A stretch of DNA of 64,000 nucleotides from Mytilus trossulus (taxonomy: Eukaryota > Mollusca > Bivalvia > Mytilida > Mytilidae). Positions 21,361 to 35,900 of the stretch are shown piece after piece. Position numbers and translations under genes: made by a program. The stretch spans positions 15,479,578-15,543,577 of the forward strand of contig NC_086378.1 in assembly GCF_036588685.1 (NCBI RefSeq). Reading direction: 5' to 3'. Position 1 is the first letter of the stretch; every line of letters starts with the position of its first letter. The notes beneath the pieces are model-generated. The model saw only the letters and a program-made list of their open reading frames with translations. It did no database searches and was not told where the DNA came from.

Positions 21361-23352
21361 ACTAGAGGCTCTAAAGAGCCTGTTTCGCTCATCATGGTCT
21401 ATGTGCTTACCAACAAAAAAAAAGGACTCTTCATCATTGTAGATGAGAATATAAGACAAACAACTCTATTTTGTTTATCTTGTATAACTTATCTTTAAGT
21501 CTGTTCGGTATCTCTCTGTCTTCTTTACTTTCTGTCTATCTTTTTCAGTTTTTGCTCAAAATATAAAAGGGTAAACAAATCCTCAATTAAGGGCGACCAT
21601 TCCTATTTAGAGTGACAGTTTACTAACTATATCGGCAACACTTGCCGTGAATTTCAAATACATCTCGCTTTGCTTATCATTTTTGTGATTTAAAGCGTTT
21701 ATTTACCTATTTTAATTTGAATCTTAGAAGTCATAATGGGGGAAAAAGTTACTCTCAATATCATAGTTTTCATGATAATAGTCGAAAATGGAAATAGAAT
21801 AAAATTCAAAACAGTGTTGCTGTGGCCATTGAATGACGCATTAAATTCATCCACGCCAAAATAAAATATTTCAAAACAGATTCTTTTAAAGCTTTTTGAA
21901 TATAAAGTTTAATTCTATGTATTGAAATGTGTAACAAGTGATTTTTTAAATCCCCACGTGAAGTCCTCTAATAGACTAAGTGAGCTTAAAATCATCGCCA
22001 ATGACAAACAAGTTATAAGTAATTTTTTCACTTCAATTAATAACAAACTTTTTACCGTCGACCACACTGTTATGATTTTGATTCTAAATGGAATAATTTG
22101 TCATTTATCGGCAATAACTCATATGATATATAAAAGAAAGAACATAGTTTGTCTTTAAGTTTTTACGTATATTGACAACTTGTAGAGCTAATTAATCTGA
22201 ACATTTGTGCTCCTTTCAGATTTTCTCTATTTATAACGGTTAACAAAATAATAGACAAAACTTGCATTTTACCCTATGTTCTATTTTTAGCCATGTCGTC
22301 CATGTTGATTGATAGGTCGGGTCATACAACACATTTGTAAAACTAAATACTCAAATCATGATTGTGGCCAAGTTTTTTTTAAATGTGTCTCAGTGGTTTC
22401 AAAGGAGAAGATTTTTGTACAAGATTACAAAAACTAACAAACAATGTAAAACATTGACTATAAAAAGGGGTCGAAATATACCAGAGGGACAGTAAACTCA
22501 GAGATTGAAAATAACCTGACAACGCCATGGCTTAAAATGAAAAAGACAAACAGACATGTAATAGTACACTTGACACGACATAATAAACTAAAGACTAAGC
22601 AACAGGAATTCGAACCCAACCAAAAAACTGGGGTTGATCTAAGGTGCTCCGGAAAGGTTCAAAGGGCAATCAATGACTCTTTAAGGAGTCAATTGCCAAT
22701 TTGGTCATGGTGACTTATATGTAGATCTTACTTTGCTGAACACTATTGCTGTTCACAGTTTATCTGCATCTTTAATTATGATTAGATAATTACCAGAAAA
22801 TGCCAAATTTCATTAAAATCAACGATTAAGGAGTAGCAACCCAACAGGTGGTTGTCTTTTCATCTACCAATCTTTGGGCAGATAGATTTTCACCAAATAA
22901 TCATTTTAACCCATGTCAGATTTGCTCTGAATATTTTAGTTTCAGAAAATTGAAAAAAAAAATACTTTAAAGGGCAATTACTCTTTATGGGTTTAAATGA
23001 CAATTTTGGTAATATTGACTTATTTGTAGATATTACTTTGTTGAACCAGTTTGCCTTTACAGTTTCTCTGTATCTATTTTAATATTCAAGATAATAACCA
23101 AAAACTGCAAAATGTCCTTAAATTACCAGTTCAGTAGACACATTTTACTCCCACGTTCTATTTCAAGCCATGGCGACCTATTAGGTAAATGAACGTGGTC
23201 ATCGAATACATTGTTTTAAACTAGATACCTAATTATGGTTTTATTTGGACAAGTAGTTGTTAAGGAGAAGACTTTTGTAAAAGATAACTGACGACGGACG
23301 CTAAGGGATGAGGAGAGCTCACTTTGCCCTTGAGGAGCCAGGTGAGCTAAAA
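21361..23352. repeat. Large dispersed repeat, diverged copy ('agaggctctaaagagcc' family)
   Basis: It starts ACTAGAGGCTCTAAAGAGCC and ends CCAGGTGAGCTAAAA, as do 50817-52586 and 53250-55050. This copy is more diverged and is interrupted near 22440-22650 by another dispersed repeat ('ccagagggacagt' and 'gaattcgaacccaacc'). Confidence 0.7.
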
Positions 23353-23834
23353 CTTTTAGGAATTCAAAAAGATCCAGGGAAAATAACTGCTCTATTGTTG
23401 AGTCTGATAAACAATACCACAGTCGTTCACAAATGAATAGAACACCGAGCAGTTAGTAAGAAGTATGCAAAGTAAAAAAAAAAATATTTGCAATATAATT
23501 CATGTTGTTCATGTTGTTACACAATTTTGTTATTTATATACTGACAATATGTTAGTACTTTTTTCATGTTGTTCTATCAGATTATAGCATTAATGGAAAC
23601 TAATGTTCAGTAATGAAAATGTTAATGTTACCACGGTAAAAATTTGTTGAAATCGTACGCCACTACTTTTAATTGCTGATAAAAATATGTCCATATAATG
23701 ATGCGAAACTGGTCTCCATTGTAATCGTTACATTATCGTGATAACCATGTCTGCATAGTTACATACTCATGATAACTAGGTTGTGCTGGGGTATATCCTT
23801 CTGATTTAATCGTCCGCTATGTTAGACAATGAAC

Positions 23835-23840
23835 TTTATT
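23835..23840 (-). promoter_or_regulatory. Polyadenylation signal (AATAAA) of receptor A
   Basis: AATAAA on the minus strand, 35 bases downstream of the receptor A stop codon. Confidence 0.6.
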
Positions 23841-23874
23841 TCGTTATGATCGTTGAAATAACAGTTAAAATATA

Positions 23875-23927
23875 TTAAATGTTCAAATCTATATACACAG
23901 GGGGATCTCCGTCCTGAAAATGAGCAG
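23875..23927 (-). CDS. Receptor A exon 12: terminal exon with VYIDL
   Basis: Encodes AAHFQDGDPPVYIDLNI then TAA (23875-23877). Acceptor ATTTCAG. Tyr704 is in a YxxL motif six residues from the end. The polyadenylation signal follows closely. Confidence 0.8.
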
Positions 23928-26900
23928 CTGAAATATAAAATATTATAGTTTATATGAGGTAAATTGTCAGACAAGAATTATGATGTTCATATCTCTTAAG
24001 TATGTACAAGTGTATTTCATCTAAAGTTAGCTTTACTTAAGTATGTACAAGTGTATTTTATCTAAAGTTAGCTTTACTTAAGTATGTACAAGTGTATTTT
24101 ATCTAAAGTTAGCTTTACTTAAGTATGTACAAGTGTATTTTATCTAAAGTTAGCTTTACTTAAGTATGTACAAGTGTATTTCATCTAAAGTTAGCTTTAC
24201 TTAAGTATGTACAAGTGTATTTTATCTAAAGTTAGCTTTACTTAAGTATGTACAAGTGTATTTTATCTAAAGTTAGCTTTACTTAAGTATGTACAAGTGT
24301 ATTTTATCTAAAGTTAGCTTTACTTAAGTATGTACAAGTGTATTTTATCTAAAGTTAGCTTTATTAAGTATGTACAAGTGTATTTTATCTAAAGTTAGCT
24401 TACTTAAGTATGTACAAGTGTATTTTATCTAAAGTTAGCTTTACTTAAGTATGTACAAGTGTATTTTATCTAAAGTTAGCTTTACTTAAGTATGTACAAG
24501 TGTATTTTATCTAAAGTTAGCTTTACTTAAGTATGTACAAGTGTATTTTATCTAAAGTTAGCTTTAGTTATTTTATCTAAAGTTAGCTTTACTTAAGTAT
24601 GTACAAGTGTATTTTATCTAAAGTTAGCTTTACTTAAGTATGTACAAGTGTATTTCACCTAAAGCTAGCTTACAATGAATCAGGATTTACTGAAGAATCA
24701 AAAGGGTTGAATGCTAGGAATAAAGGGACAGGGAAGTTTTGTAACGAAACAACAGATATTTTGCAATAAGATTTGCTCTATATTCTACAACATCATTTTT
24801 CTGATTTCTTCGTAAGAATCAGAAAGATAGGTGATATGCTTTGATATAATTAGCATTGGTTAACACATTTTAAGTAGAAATTTTAAGATTGATAGACCGA
24901 ACCTTTAATAGGAGACTATACAGTGTGCATTGTTCATTAAGTGCCAGTCTTTGTAAGAATCAGGCAATTTAGGTAAAAATCAAAACATTGTCAGAAAAAA
25001 CCCACCGAACTTATCATTCTTTTTAATACTAACCATCATCCTGAGTCAAAAATGATTGGTCTTTCGTTTGTTTGTGTCTGGTAATATCAAATAATTTGGT
25101 TTGAAAATTGGTTAGAGTGATAGCAAATTACAGAGGTATCTCCCCTTTTTCATTAATGTCTAGTGCATTTCAACCAAATTATATCTTCTATTACCAGAAT
25201 AAAAAACGAAAATGAATGTTAATGTTGTGCATAACTACATATTATGCACTGAAATCAATGTCAAACTGTTTTTTTTTCATTGGTCATGTTTTCACCACTG
25301 CCTGATTCTTAGGCAGACTGGCACTTAATTAAAGACGCACGGAGATCTGTAATTGATTAGATCTACACCATGTGAACCCTTTCTAGCTCGTCGTCTCATT
25401 TAGAATCATACCACAACTCCTTATTTGTTTAACTATAAGCTACGAAATACAATTAGGTCAAGCACTGACAACAGTTGTTAATTTTGAAAAGCACAACGAC
25501 AGAGGATGTTATAATCTAAGTTTTTGTTTTTTTAGTCGCAACCATTTATCTAATATTTCGTTCGATTGGTTATCGGAAGGCCTCTGAATTCACAGACACA
25601 TACATACTGTATTCTTATGTCGTTTCATATACCTACCTTCGTTATGTCTGTTGATGTTTTGATAATGTTCTGTATCCATGTTTGTCATTGTGCCACCTTC
25701 ATTATAATAGGTGCTGAAAATGTATGATGCAGAAAATGTAATAGTGAGGTAACGTCTTCAAATTAAATACAATACGTATATGCAAATATAAATTTCAACA
25801 TCATGTTTAATATTCGACAACAGATCGATTATATTTTTGTCTACAAATGTAATGGAATACCCTCAATCAGGGATACATGTACGTAACGTCACGTTTAATT
25901 CATTGTAAACAACAACGACAAATCAAAAACATTCTTATTGAAAAAGTTTTTAAACATAAACTTCAAGGTCAAAGCAAGGCAGGGCAAACTGGCCATCATT
26001 CAATGCTCTTCTCCAACATATAGAGCAGAGGACGAAGAAAAAAAACTATGATGTTTGTAAATTACAATACCTTAAAATTCAGCAAGAGTTAAAACTGGAA
26101 ACACAGAACAGGTTTCAGCTATTAAACAACCCGACAATTGACGGTACAAATACAATATCAGTCATTGACAAAAGTCATAAATAGATTCAGAGAAAACAAA
26201 TCCGGGTTACAAACTTAAAGCGAAGGAAACACACCAAATATACGAGGATAGCTTTACATTGACAAGGACCATTTAATGACAACTACCATAATTATTCCTG
26301 ATTTAACATTTTCCAATCAGTATTAATTTTAAGGAGTTTCTCCAATAATCATCCGCCAAAAACAATTTAATTAAAATAATTTCCTTCTCTAATTCGATAA
26401 AATAATACGATTCAGATGTATTCACTACTCAAGTTTCTTTTTGTTGTCACTATCATACGTGCAACATGTAAAACAATTAAGAGGAAACTTTCAGAGTTAA
26501 TTTCGCCCAAAGTACTACTGAACTGAAATTAGTGTTTAAGGACATTTGATCTTACTGCAAGCATTACTTTACTCTGATGCAGAAATATGCATATTTGGAC
26601 AAGTTAAGCATGCAAGAGAAATTTAAACAGTGTTGAATTGTAAGTATGATATTAGAATTTTACTCATCAATTTGAAACTAAACATTTACTTAATATCGCA
26701 AATATTTAACTAAAATCGATCGTACCTTGTATCACTTGATAAATGGTCCGGAGTAGATGAATCTGTTTTAAAAAAATGATGGTCGTATAATTTATACATT
26801 TTTTATGCTGTCTGTTTTAATTTTACTTGAGAAAACGATTTTCAGATTTCAATCTTCAACAGTACTAGTATACATCGGGCGTATATTTAGTCAGGATTCT

Positions 26901-29900
26901 AAGTATTCGTACTGCCATGGAATAAAGTCATGCTGATTAAAAGGTGCCCATTGTTCTCTGCTTTCAAAATATTGCACTCTAACCCTAAAAGAATCTTCTG
27001 TTTGAACCAGTCCTGGTTTTCATTCTTCAACTTACAACTTCATGTAACATATAAAATCTATTTTGTCAATGATTGAATTTATCTAGACTGAGTGTCAATC
27101 CCTGTATACTAACTTTGTTCATGCATGTGTGATTATGACCCGTGTATAACGAAAATCCAAAATACACCGTTTGATTGTATAGCTGACAGATGCGGAACGT
27201 ACAGATAAGATAACAGGTTACTGTTGGTAACGGAATCGGATTTGACCCGGAACTTTTGGAAAACAAAAGGTTGTACTGGTGTAATTTTTAAGCAACAACA
27301 TTGCCCTTTATTATAGTTATGTTTAAAGTTGCATTCTTTGATTCGTCGTTTTAACGTTATGCCGGCTATTAAATTGGACCCAAATAGTATAGATTACCAA
27401 GTTATTATGAAGCTTTTAAAAAGCACTTAAAGTGAAATATATCTGACGTTGTTCGTTTCATACTATAACAGATCTAACTAATAAATGTAAATTTGCACAT
27501 TCTAAAAAAGGGACGAAAGATACCAGAGGGACAGTCAAACTCATAAATCGATAATAAACTGACTAAATCTAGGGTTGATCTCAGGTGCTTCGGAAGGGTA
27601 AGCAGATCCTGCTCCACACGTGGTACCCGTCGTGTTGCTTAGGTAGCAATACACAGTTAGAAGAAGTTAAGTTTCGCATTATGCCCCCTGTGAATTTTTT
27701 AAATATTAAAGTTTTTGTACAATAAAATAGATTTTTAGATAATTGAAGAATAATATAGCCTTCTAAGTGGGTTTATATGAACATTTAGATTGTTTTTAAC
27801 ATGTTTTATAGGCCATTTACAAGATTGACAGTCCGTATTTTCCTATCCGTACCGTCCATAGGTCCATAAATTATTGTAGTGTTTATCAACAAAGATTTTG
27901 CGCTCGATCTTTTCAATTCAATTTTATGAAAAAACGAGCAGAAAGGCATATGATTTTTTTAAAACCACTTGATAGATATAAACCTATGGATTCAGGAAAG
28001 GTATCACTGTAATTGGTTGAAATTTTCCTTTAGACAAAATTTTGGAGCCTTTTGTGACATGTTCAACCCTCTTTTTTGCTATAGTGGTTACACCAAAAGG
28101 GATTATATTTCACCTTTATGACCATTAGAAATCAAGTCTATGGAAGATTCTCTTTCTATAAGTATATACATGCATAACACACATATAAAGCCTTCTTTGT
28201 CAGACAGGAGGGGAAAGAGGGTGTTTAAAAATTATGAGTGTCAATTTTCAGTTTTTTTCCTAACTGTGTTTTGCTACCTTATGTAATAACAAATCCGGTA
28301 AACAGTATAATTCGGTAGGTTTCATTCATGAAAGGGAAGGGGATTGAAGTTACGACGTAAGGAACATATCCGATATAATTTGTGAAACGGTTATTCTATA
28401 ACGGTCAACCAACTCTAAATCTTTGCACATTGTTTTGATGTACATCATTTCACAAGTGTAGGTAATATGAATTCAAGAGTCGACATATTAAAGACAAATC
28501 TATTCGTGTAAGAACGTTTTCAGTTTTTGCCTTTGTGGTGTAGTATTTTTTTGGGGGAGTTGAAAGAACAGCCAACGGTACATATTTGTACTATTTTCAC
28601 AAACATTGTCCCTTTCAGAATCGAACAAAAATCTAAACCTGTTTTGATAAAATGTTTTTCTAGCATGTATGTTTGCGTTTGCAATTTTTCACCGAAAGTA
28701 AAAATCAATTAAACTTATTGGAAAATGTGCGAATATATTGTCGCACCAAAGAGGTTGTATGATACGTAATATATATAGCTCAAAGCAGATAGTTGATCAA
28801 TATCTGCTATGCCATTCTAAATGAGACCATAATAGAATGATATCGTACTTACCGTTTTTTACATGTTGCAACTCATTGTATATGTGTTTTTCAGCGTTAA
28901 ACACATCTTCACTAAGAAATAAAAATATACAAAATAATCACACAGGTCAACGATCAATAGGAGAAACTTCACAATCAAGGCACATGACATGTTAGGAATA
29001 ATACAGAATGGTTAACGTCCTGAAATAGAATTTTCAGTCATTTGAAATCATTTGAACAGAATCATATTGATGGTGTTACTACCATGTCCTTGGGATTAAG
29101 CAACATCGTTCACTCTCTTATTATACAGCGATATAATTAATATTCTAAACGTTAAGCATTCTTGCTTCAATTGTCACCAATGTACCCCCAAACACAAGCT
29201 TTCAGAAGAATATACTGAAGAATATGATTATCTTTTATCAATGTTTATGATTTGACTAAATAGTTTCATCATTAGTTCTAACGAACAATGAAGCATATTT
29301 CGCTACGTACATTGATTTTTTAGTTCATATAGTTTAAAACTAAACTAACAACATTATACTGTAAAGTTACAAAACTTGAGGCTTTTCATCCTGGTGATGT
29401 TGATATTTTGTTATTGCACAAGTTAAAGCTATCTCAAATGACATCAAAGGTACCAGAACTATAATTGTATACGCCAGACGCGCGTTTCTCAAGCGTTCTT
29501 ACATCATTCCGTTGAATGTGCACATATTAATATTTATTTTGTGATGGGGCTTTCTATAGTTTTGAATGACTAAACGTGCTGCTTAATAGGCACTATATCA
29601 TTTTTAAGATGTTGCTGTGTGAACTTGATAACATAATTTGATGCGTCAAGTCCGTTTCTTTGGCTTTCTGTAGTACTTTAATGTTTCTTTCCAGATCGCT
29701 CACAACATGTGTATCTCTTACACATTCTTTTTTTTTTTAAGCCAGGTAACTTTTTATTCCATTTCAACTGTTTCAAATTTAGTTATACTGGGACCTTTTA
29801 TTTCTTATGATACTTATTATGATAAGTTGTAAGATGACCTGTATGGTGCTTCAACCCAATTTTTTTTTGTCACGTTTAATTTGGAGTTAATATCTCCTGA

Positions 29901-32900
29901 AAGATACGATATTCCAGCGATTGCGTTTTCTATCATTGTTCACTATTTTCACAGGGATATATAGTTGCTGTGTACAAGAAAGCTGTTAAAGTAAGGATTT
30001 AAAGTGGGGAAGTTGACTGCTGTTTAATATCTGTGTCTTTGGAGTAACCATAATTCTGTCTTCTTTTCATTGAAGCGAATAATAAGTTACAATCATATAT
30101 TTTTTCCTCGTAGGGCGTTTACATACAGTATCTCAATTAATACGTTAAAATTTGCATGTTTACACTTTACGGACTTCATTTAGCAAAGATATGCTTCTTC
30201 CATAATCACTACTCAAACAAATTTTCGATGAAGACGACTGAAATCGACACTACATAAGTTCGACAGTCAACATGACACATTTGAGCACCGGTACGATAAT
30301 TATTAACTATCAAGCTACATGTCTTTTAATCTTGAATCATTAGATACCAGAGTATATACGTCTGATCTATAATATTTCATATCTTTGAAATGTATTATGA
30401 ACTGTTGTATGTTTTCTTTGCATATATTAGTGAAATGTGTATTCAAATTCACTATATTGTTAGGATAATATCAATACTGTTAGCCGTTGAAAGGATCTAA
30501 TGTCATGCTTACCTTGCACTTTCAGTTGTTTGGTACATTGAATTTCGTTCTGAAAAGAGAAACTGTCAAAAATAGCTTAAAAAAAATCTACAAAAATTCA
30601 ATATGGAAGAAAATGTTAACAGCAAATTTCAGGCTGCTCATTTCCATAGCTTTTAACGAGAAAAAAATACTTGTCATTATACCTTTCACTAACATATTCA
30701 AAACATTTTAAATATGTGACACAAGTCGTTTTCATTTTGACCAAAGCATTTGGATATCATTGATAATACAAGTTGAGGCTAATAAAAAAAGAACACTACA
30801 CAAAATACAACGTTGAGAATTAAAGACTGCGCAACACGAACACCACAAACAACTGGGGTGATTTCATGTGCTCCAGAAGGGTAGGCAGAAGCATATAAGC
30901 AATCAATGTCATATTTTTCTCAGCTTGATTAGTTCAATGAAGTATCACGTTTAATGATAAATGCTTCTTTGAATTTGCTATTTTGATCGAAAGATGGATT
31001 TACGTAATTAAATAGTTTATATATTGTATTTGTAATAATGACAATTTTGATGTAAATTTAGTGTGAGAGTTGAATAAAAATATCCTAGTTGGTTTTAAAT
31101 ATTTTTATAATGTCAGAACATTTAACATATTTAAGTTTAGAGACATCGATCATTTATTCCACTAACCTTTATTTTCATTTATTCTTTTCTTGTAAAATAA
31201 TACCACAATACTTGTTAGTACCAATATTATTACAGCTGATCCGATGCCGGCTCCGATTCTAACAGAGATCATATCTGATTGTCCAGTTTTTGGAGCTTAA
31301 ATCGAGAAGAAGTTGAGAAGATATATTTTTTGAAATATTATATGAAATATATGAAATAAATGTAAAAAAGCATTTATGTACTTAAAGATGGTAAGTAAGG
31401 TGCTGGTTAAACTGATGTGCGATACATGTTAACTTAATGTTTTAAAATACCATAGTTTTTGGTTAAATACAAATATTTGAAAAGTACGGAGAATATGATA
31501 TTTCAAATTTTGACGATCCCTTGACCAAATCAATTACAAAATAATTGATAATTGTGTCAATATCACTTGTAATGGATGTTATTCTCATATTATTACCGTT
31601 CCAATAGTTCACATTGTCGTTTCTAAAACAAAATGTTGTAGATTTTGACTATTATGTGCATATTTACAGTTTCATAAAGATGGAATTCACTTCTTATAAT
31701 AAAAATTTGTATAGATAGTTTGAGCCAGATTAGCCAATTTTTTAATGAATGTTGGATTTATAAGAAGAGACTTATGTAGACAAAATGCCCGTCTGACTAA
31801 CAGATTATAGCCTTGTTTCTTTGACTTTTTTGGCAAAAAGCTGTCACGTCTCACCTGATAGTGTCGTACAGAATACGTGTGCATCTAATTCCGCTATTCC
31901 AAATATATTGGTGGCGTGCACAGAGACAATATATAATGTTGTTGAACTAAGGGTTTCAAAAGTAACCTCCATTATTTCTGTTTCTCCTTGATCAGGTATA
32001 TCGGAATAATAAGTGGTTTGGTTTGTCTGGCTATTTACTATCACTACTGCAAATGATTGAGTATAACCTCCATTATACCCTGATCTCCAAAACACTGTCA
32101 TGGATGTTTCCTGGCAAACAGCGGATACATTTGTTGGAGGGTCTGGTTTCTGTGTTGGTACACTTGGCGTATTGGAAGGAGTCACATACACTTAAAAGAT
32201 ATAGTTTAATTTTTAAATTGTTATTTGGATGGAGAGTTGTCTCATTGGCACTCACACCACATCTTCCTATATCTATATACAAATGTATTTGTATTAAAAA
32301 ATCAATTATTTTTCTCTTGTTGCTTGACAACATACCAATTCTGTAGTTACAGTTCTTTTTAAAAATAGCTAAATGTATGGATCTTAACGACGGCATGGAG
32401 TTACTTTAAAAAAAGATAACGTTATATAAAGAATTTTGAAAACACTTCAAGAATTGGTGTATTCCCCACATCTTCTTTCATTTCTATTGAATAAATATCA
32501 TGTAATGTATAACACAGAAATATTTTCTTTATTTTGATATTGCTATTCAATCAAGTTTGTTTATCTTTTTTTTGTGTAAACTCGTTATACTGCCAGCATT
32601 ATTTTAGTATAAGTAATGATAAGAACTCCGCATAGTCTATCAATGAAATTCTCTGTTTATCTAACAGCATAATTTTCAAAACCTAAAAATAACTCACATG
32701 ATCTCTCAACAGTCAATTCTCTATAAGTGATATTACGTAGATTAGTACCAAAATCCATTCCACATTTAAAAGTTACTCGCTGGTTATTAACAGTTCCGTT
32801 GTAGGTCCACGTGAATATTCTAGCATCTTCTGAGCAACTACAAGTGTCATTGCATTGGAATACTGGTTTGCTATCTTGTGGTATCCCATAACATGTAGAT

Positions 32901-35900
32901 GTCGATGGCACGTACCGTATGTTCATGGTGCTGATATTGTCCTTGTATAAATATGCTGCTTCTCCTCTTGGAGTAATATGAGAAGAACAGTTCAATATAA
33001 ATGGCTGATTGCTGATGATGAAATGGTGGGAACCAGTTAATGTAAAGTCACCTTGATTTAAAAAAAAAAAATGTAAGTATTGAGATATATTACCAAATGG
33101 ACGACTTCTATTTCATAAGAACAGAAAGCGTTAATGCATGTGTTTTGGTAGAAAAGTAAACAGGTGTGTTGCACGTTTTCCAATTTTTATCATAGAAGAG
33201 TATGTACACACAATTATTTAAATTTGCATATCATTATGCTGTTGATGTTGATGTTAATGTTTATCTATATACCTTCCGTTGAAAGTACATATATTTATTG
33301 TTAGTGTTAATAGAAACGAAATATTTATTAGGCTAACAAAGTTATAAGTCGTTTTTAAAAAAAAAACGTCTAATTGAAACAACAAATCTAATATACTTCA
33401 TAAAAGTAACAGAGAACAATTGGAAGGTAATTCATGAATAATGTAACAATATAGAATAATTTCATTAAATTGAGCAAAACTGTTTTGGTAGTTGGGGATG
33501 TTTTATGATAAGATACACTTCAAAACAATTAATCGCATTATTACTTACTATGTATGTAAATTAGTATCTTTGGTGATGTTACTGTCTGTGCTTCCTCAAA
33601 GTTAATAGCTTCGCAGTACATTGATTTGTTGTGATCAGCAGACATCCAAGTATACATCAATGTACTTGAAGACATAAATGTATTGCCATCTTGTTCAGAA
33701 ATATGAATCACTGATTGAGTTGTTAAATTTTGGGTGCCAATGTACCATTGTATCCATGCAGCGGGACGACAAGGGCTTGTTGTGCATGTAAATGTTTGTG
33801 TCTGTCCTTCTACAACGTCTAATTGGTCGTTGGTACCAGATGGGGTAATAGTAACAGTTTTCACGGGTACTGCAATATAACGATACGGCTTCGTATAAAT
33901 AAAATATTGCACAAAATGCACAGCTTACTAATGGAATGACATTTGTTGTGAGAGGAACTACTTTGCTCATTGTTAAAGGTCGTACGGTGACCTACAGGTG
34001 TTAATGTCTGTGTCATTTTTATCTCTTATGGACAGTTGTCCCATTGGCAATCATACCACATCTTTTTTTTTCATACAAAGCAAATCAAATTCGATTAATG
34101 AAATACTGAAGAGTAAAAAACTAGTATCACAATGAAGTATGCAACTACAAGCACAAGAACACATGTTTGCACATCGGAAATATTTATTAGCTTTAAAAGA
34201 ATGTTAAAAAAAACCTATGTGATGTTATTATGAAGACTGCAGAGAAGGTGTGTTTTTCCCCTATAATACCGGTATTATTTAGATAAGTCCAAATGTGAAT
34301 TGCTACTCATAATATATCTTGTCTGTATGACAGATATTTGTTTTTACACACTGGCAGAGATTAAGAGGGACAAAAAAAAAACCCACAAGAAAATGATCGC
34401 AAAACCGTTTCATTGCTACCTCTCCCTCTCTCAGCACACATTTTTAAGAAAACAATTAGCTCGTCTATAAATTCTGCTCATTTCAGTTGATCCATTACTT
34501 TTTTTATTATTGAATGAGTCCCATAAAAACTAAACTTGAAATGGTATATCTTTGATGAAACCCTCCGAGCATCAGGGATCATCCCCAGTTTCCGGATGAG
34601 GTTTGTGTTGCTTAGGTTTTTATTTTCTGTATGTTTTGTGTGCTATGGTTTGACTGTTTGTCTGTTTCGTTATTTATCTATGTCGTTGTCGTTGTTGTTT
34701 TTTTCGATTGATGATGTTGACTATCCTTCTTGTATCTTTAACCTCTTTTTTATTTCAATTTTTAGTTAAGTTATAAATTGTCTCTAATTCATGCGATTCA
34801 GGGCTTGACGTACGCTTTAAATCGTTGACAATTTTAAAAGATCGTATCTGGATTTTATATGAATTGTTTATATGTTATTGCTGTATCAGTGACAACATGT
34901 AAAAACAAAATTTTCCTGTTTTGTTAAATAATAGAACCATTCGTCATGTTATTTTAATTTGAAAATCAGTTCGTTTTATGAACCTGAATGCCAATTATTC
35001 GATATGAATGAATACAGATGTAACTTATATGTTAGGAGATGCAATCCAATGATCCACGAAAACACACATTAAAGTATTGAAAGTAAAATAACATTAACGG
35101 TACCAATTTTTCTGCACCAGATACGCATTTCGACAATGCATGTCTCTTACATATGCATTAATATCTAAGTCTCATCTAAGGTGACCTTCTGCTGTCGTTT
35201 TTTTATTTGGTCGGGTTGTTGTTTCTTTGGCACATTCCCCATTTCCATTCTCAATTTCACTCATTACCTATTGTCTTTACATGCCACTTACTTCTAATAT
35301 ACATTTCGAATTCAATTGAAGGATTTCCTATCCCAAATGGACTATGACAGTTCCATTTAGAGTTATGTAAACTGTTTGTAACAAATGTCCCAGGAATGGT
35401 AAATGAGTAGGTACCAGTAGTCAGGTTACAATTGTACATGTTGTTTGAAGAACAACTCGAATCCAGCTTACAGCTACCATCCTGAACTCCGCTTATCACA
35501 CAATAAGGTCCACCGTCTTTATTATAAACAACAAAGGTTTGAAAAGTTGTACACGTAAAGGAAAAATTAACACCAGTTGTAGCTCTTCGTGATGACGTTG
35601 TAAGCTGAAAGTCTGCAAGTATATAACATGAATGTAGTATAAGACACAACGTCAAGATAATGATCAGTACATGACTTTTTAGAGGCCTTAAAGTCTACTT
35701 CAGAATAAATGTTTAATCTTAATATATACATGTACATGTATGTAATATATAAGTTTCGTTATATGTTAGACTTGTAAGAATGGTATTGTTGATCCATAAA
35801 TTTCACAAACCATTGAATAAAAACCAACATAAAAACACAGCATAGATGAATTATGAAATTTTATGCACATTATACTTTTAACATCCGTACATTTGTGTAA

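Noticed and set aside
21922..22158. 78-codon open frame
   Set aside because: It lies wholly within the diverged copy of a large dispersed repeat.
28520..28712. Overlapping open frames on both strands
   Set aside because: They lie in a receptor A intron with no splice signals and no domain.
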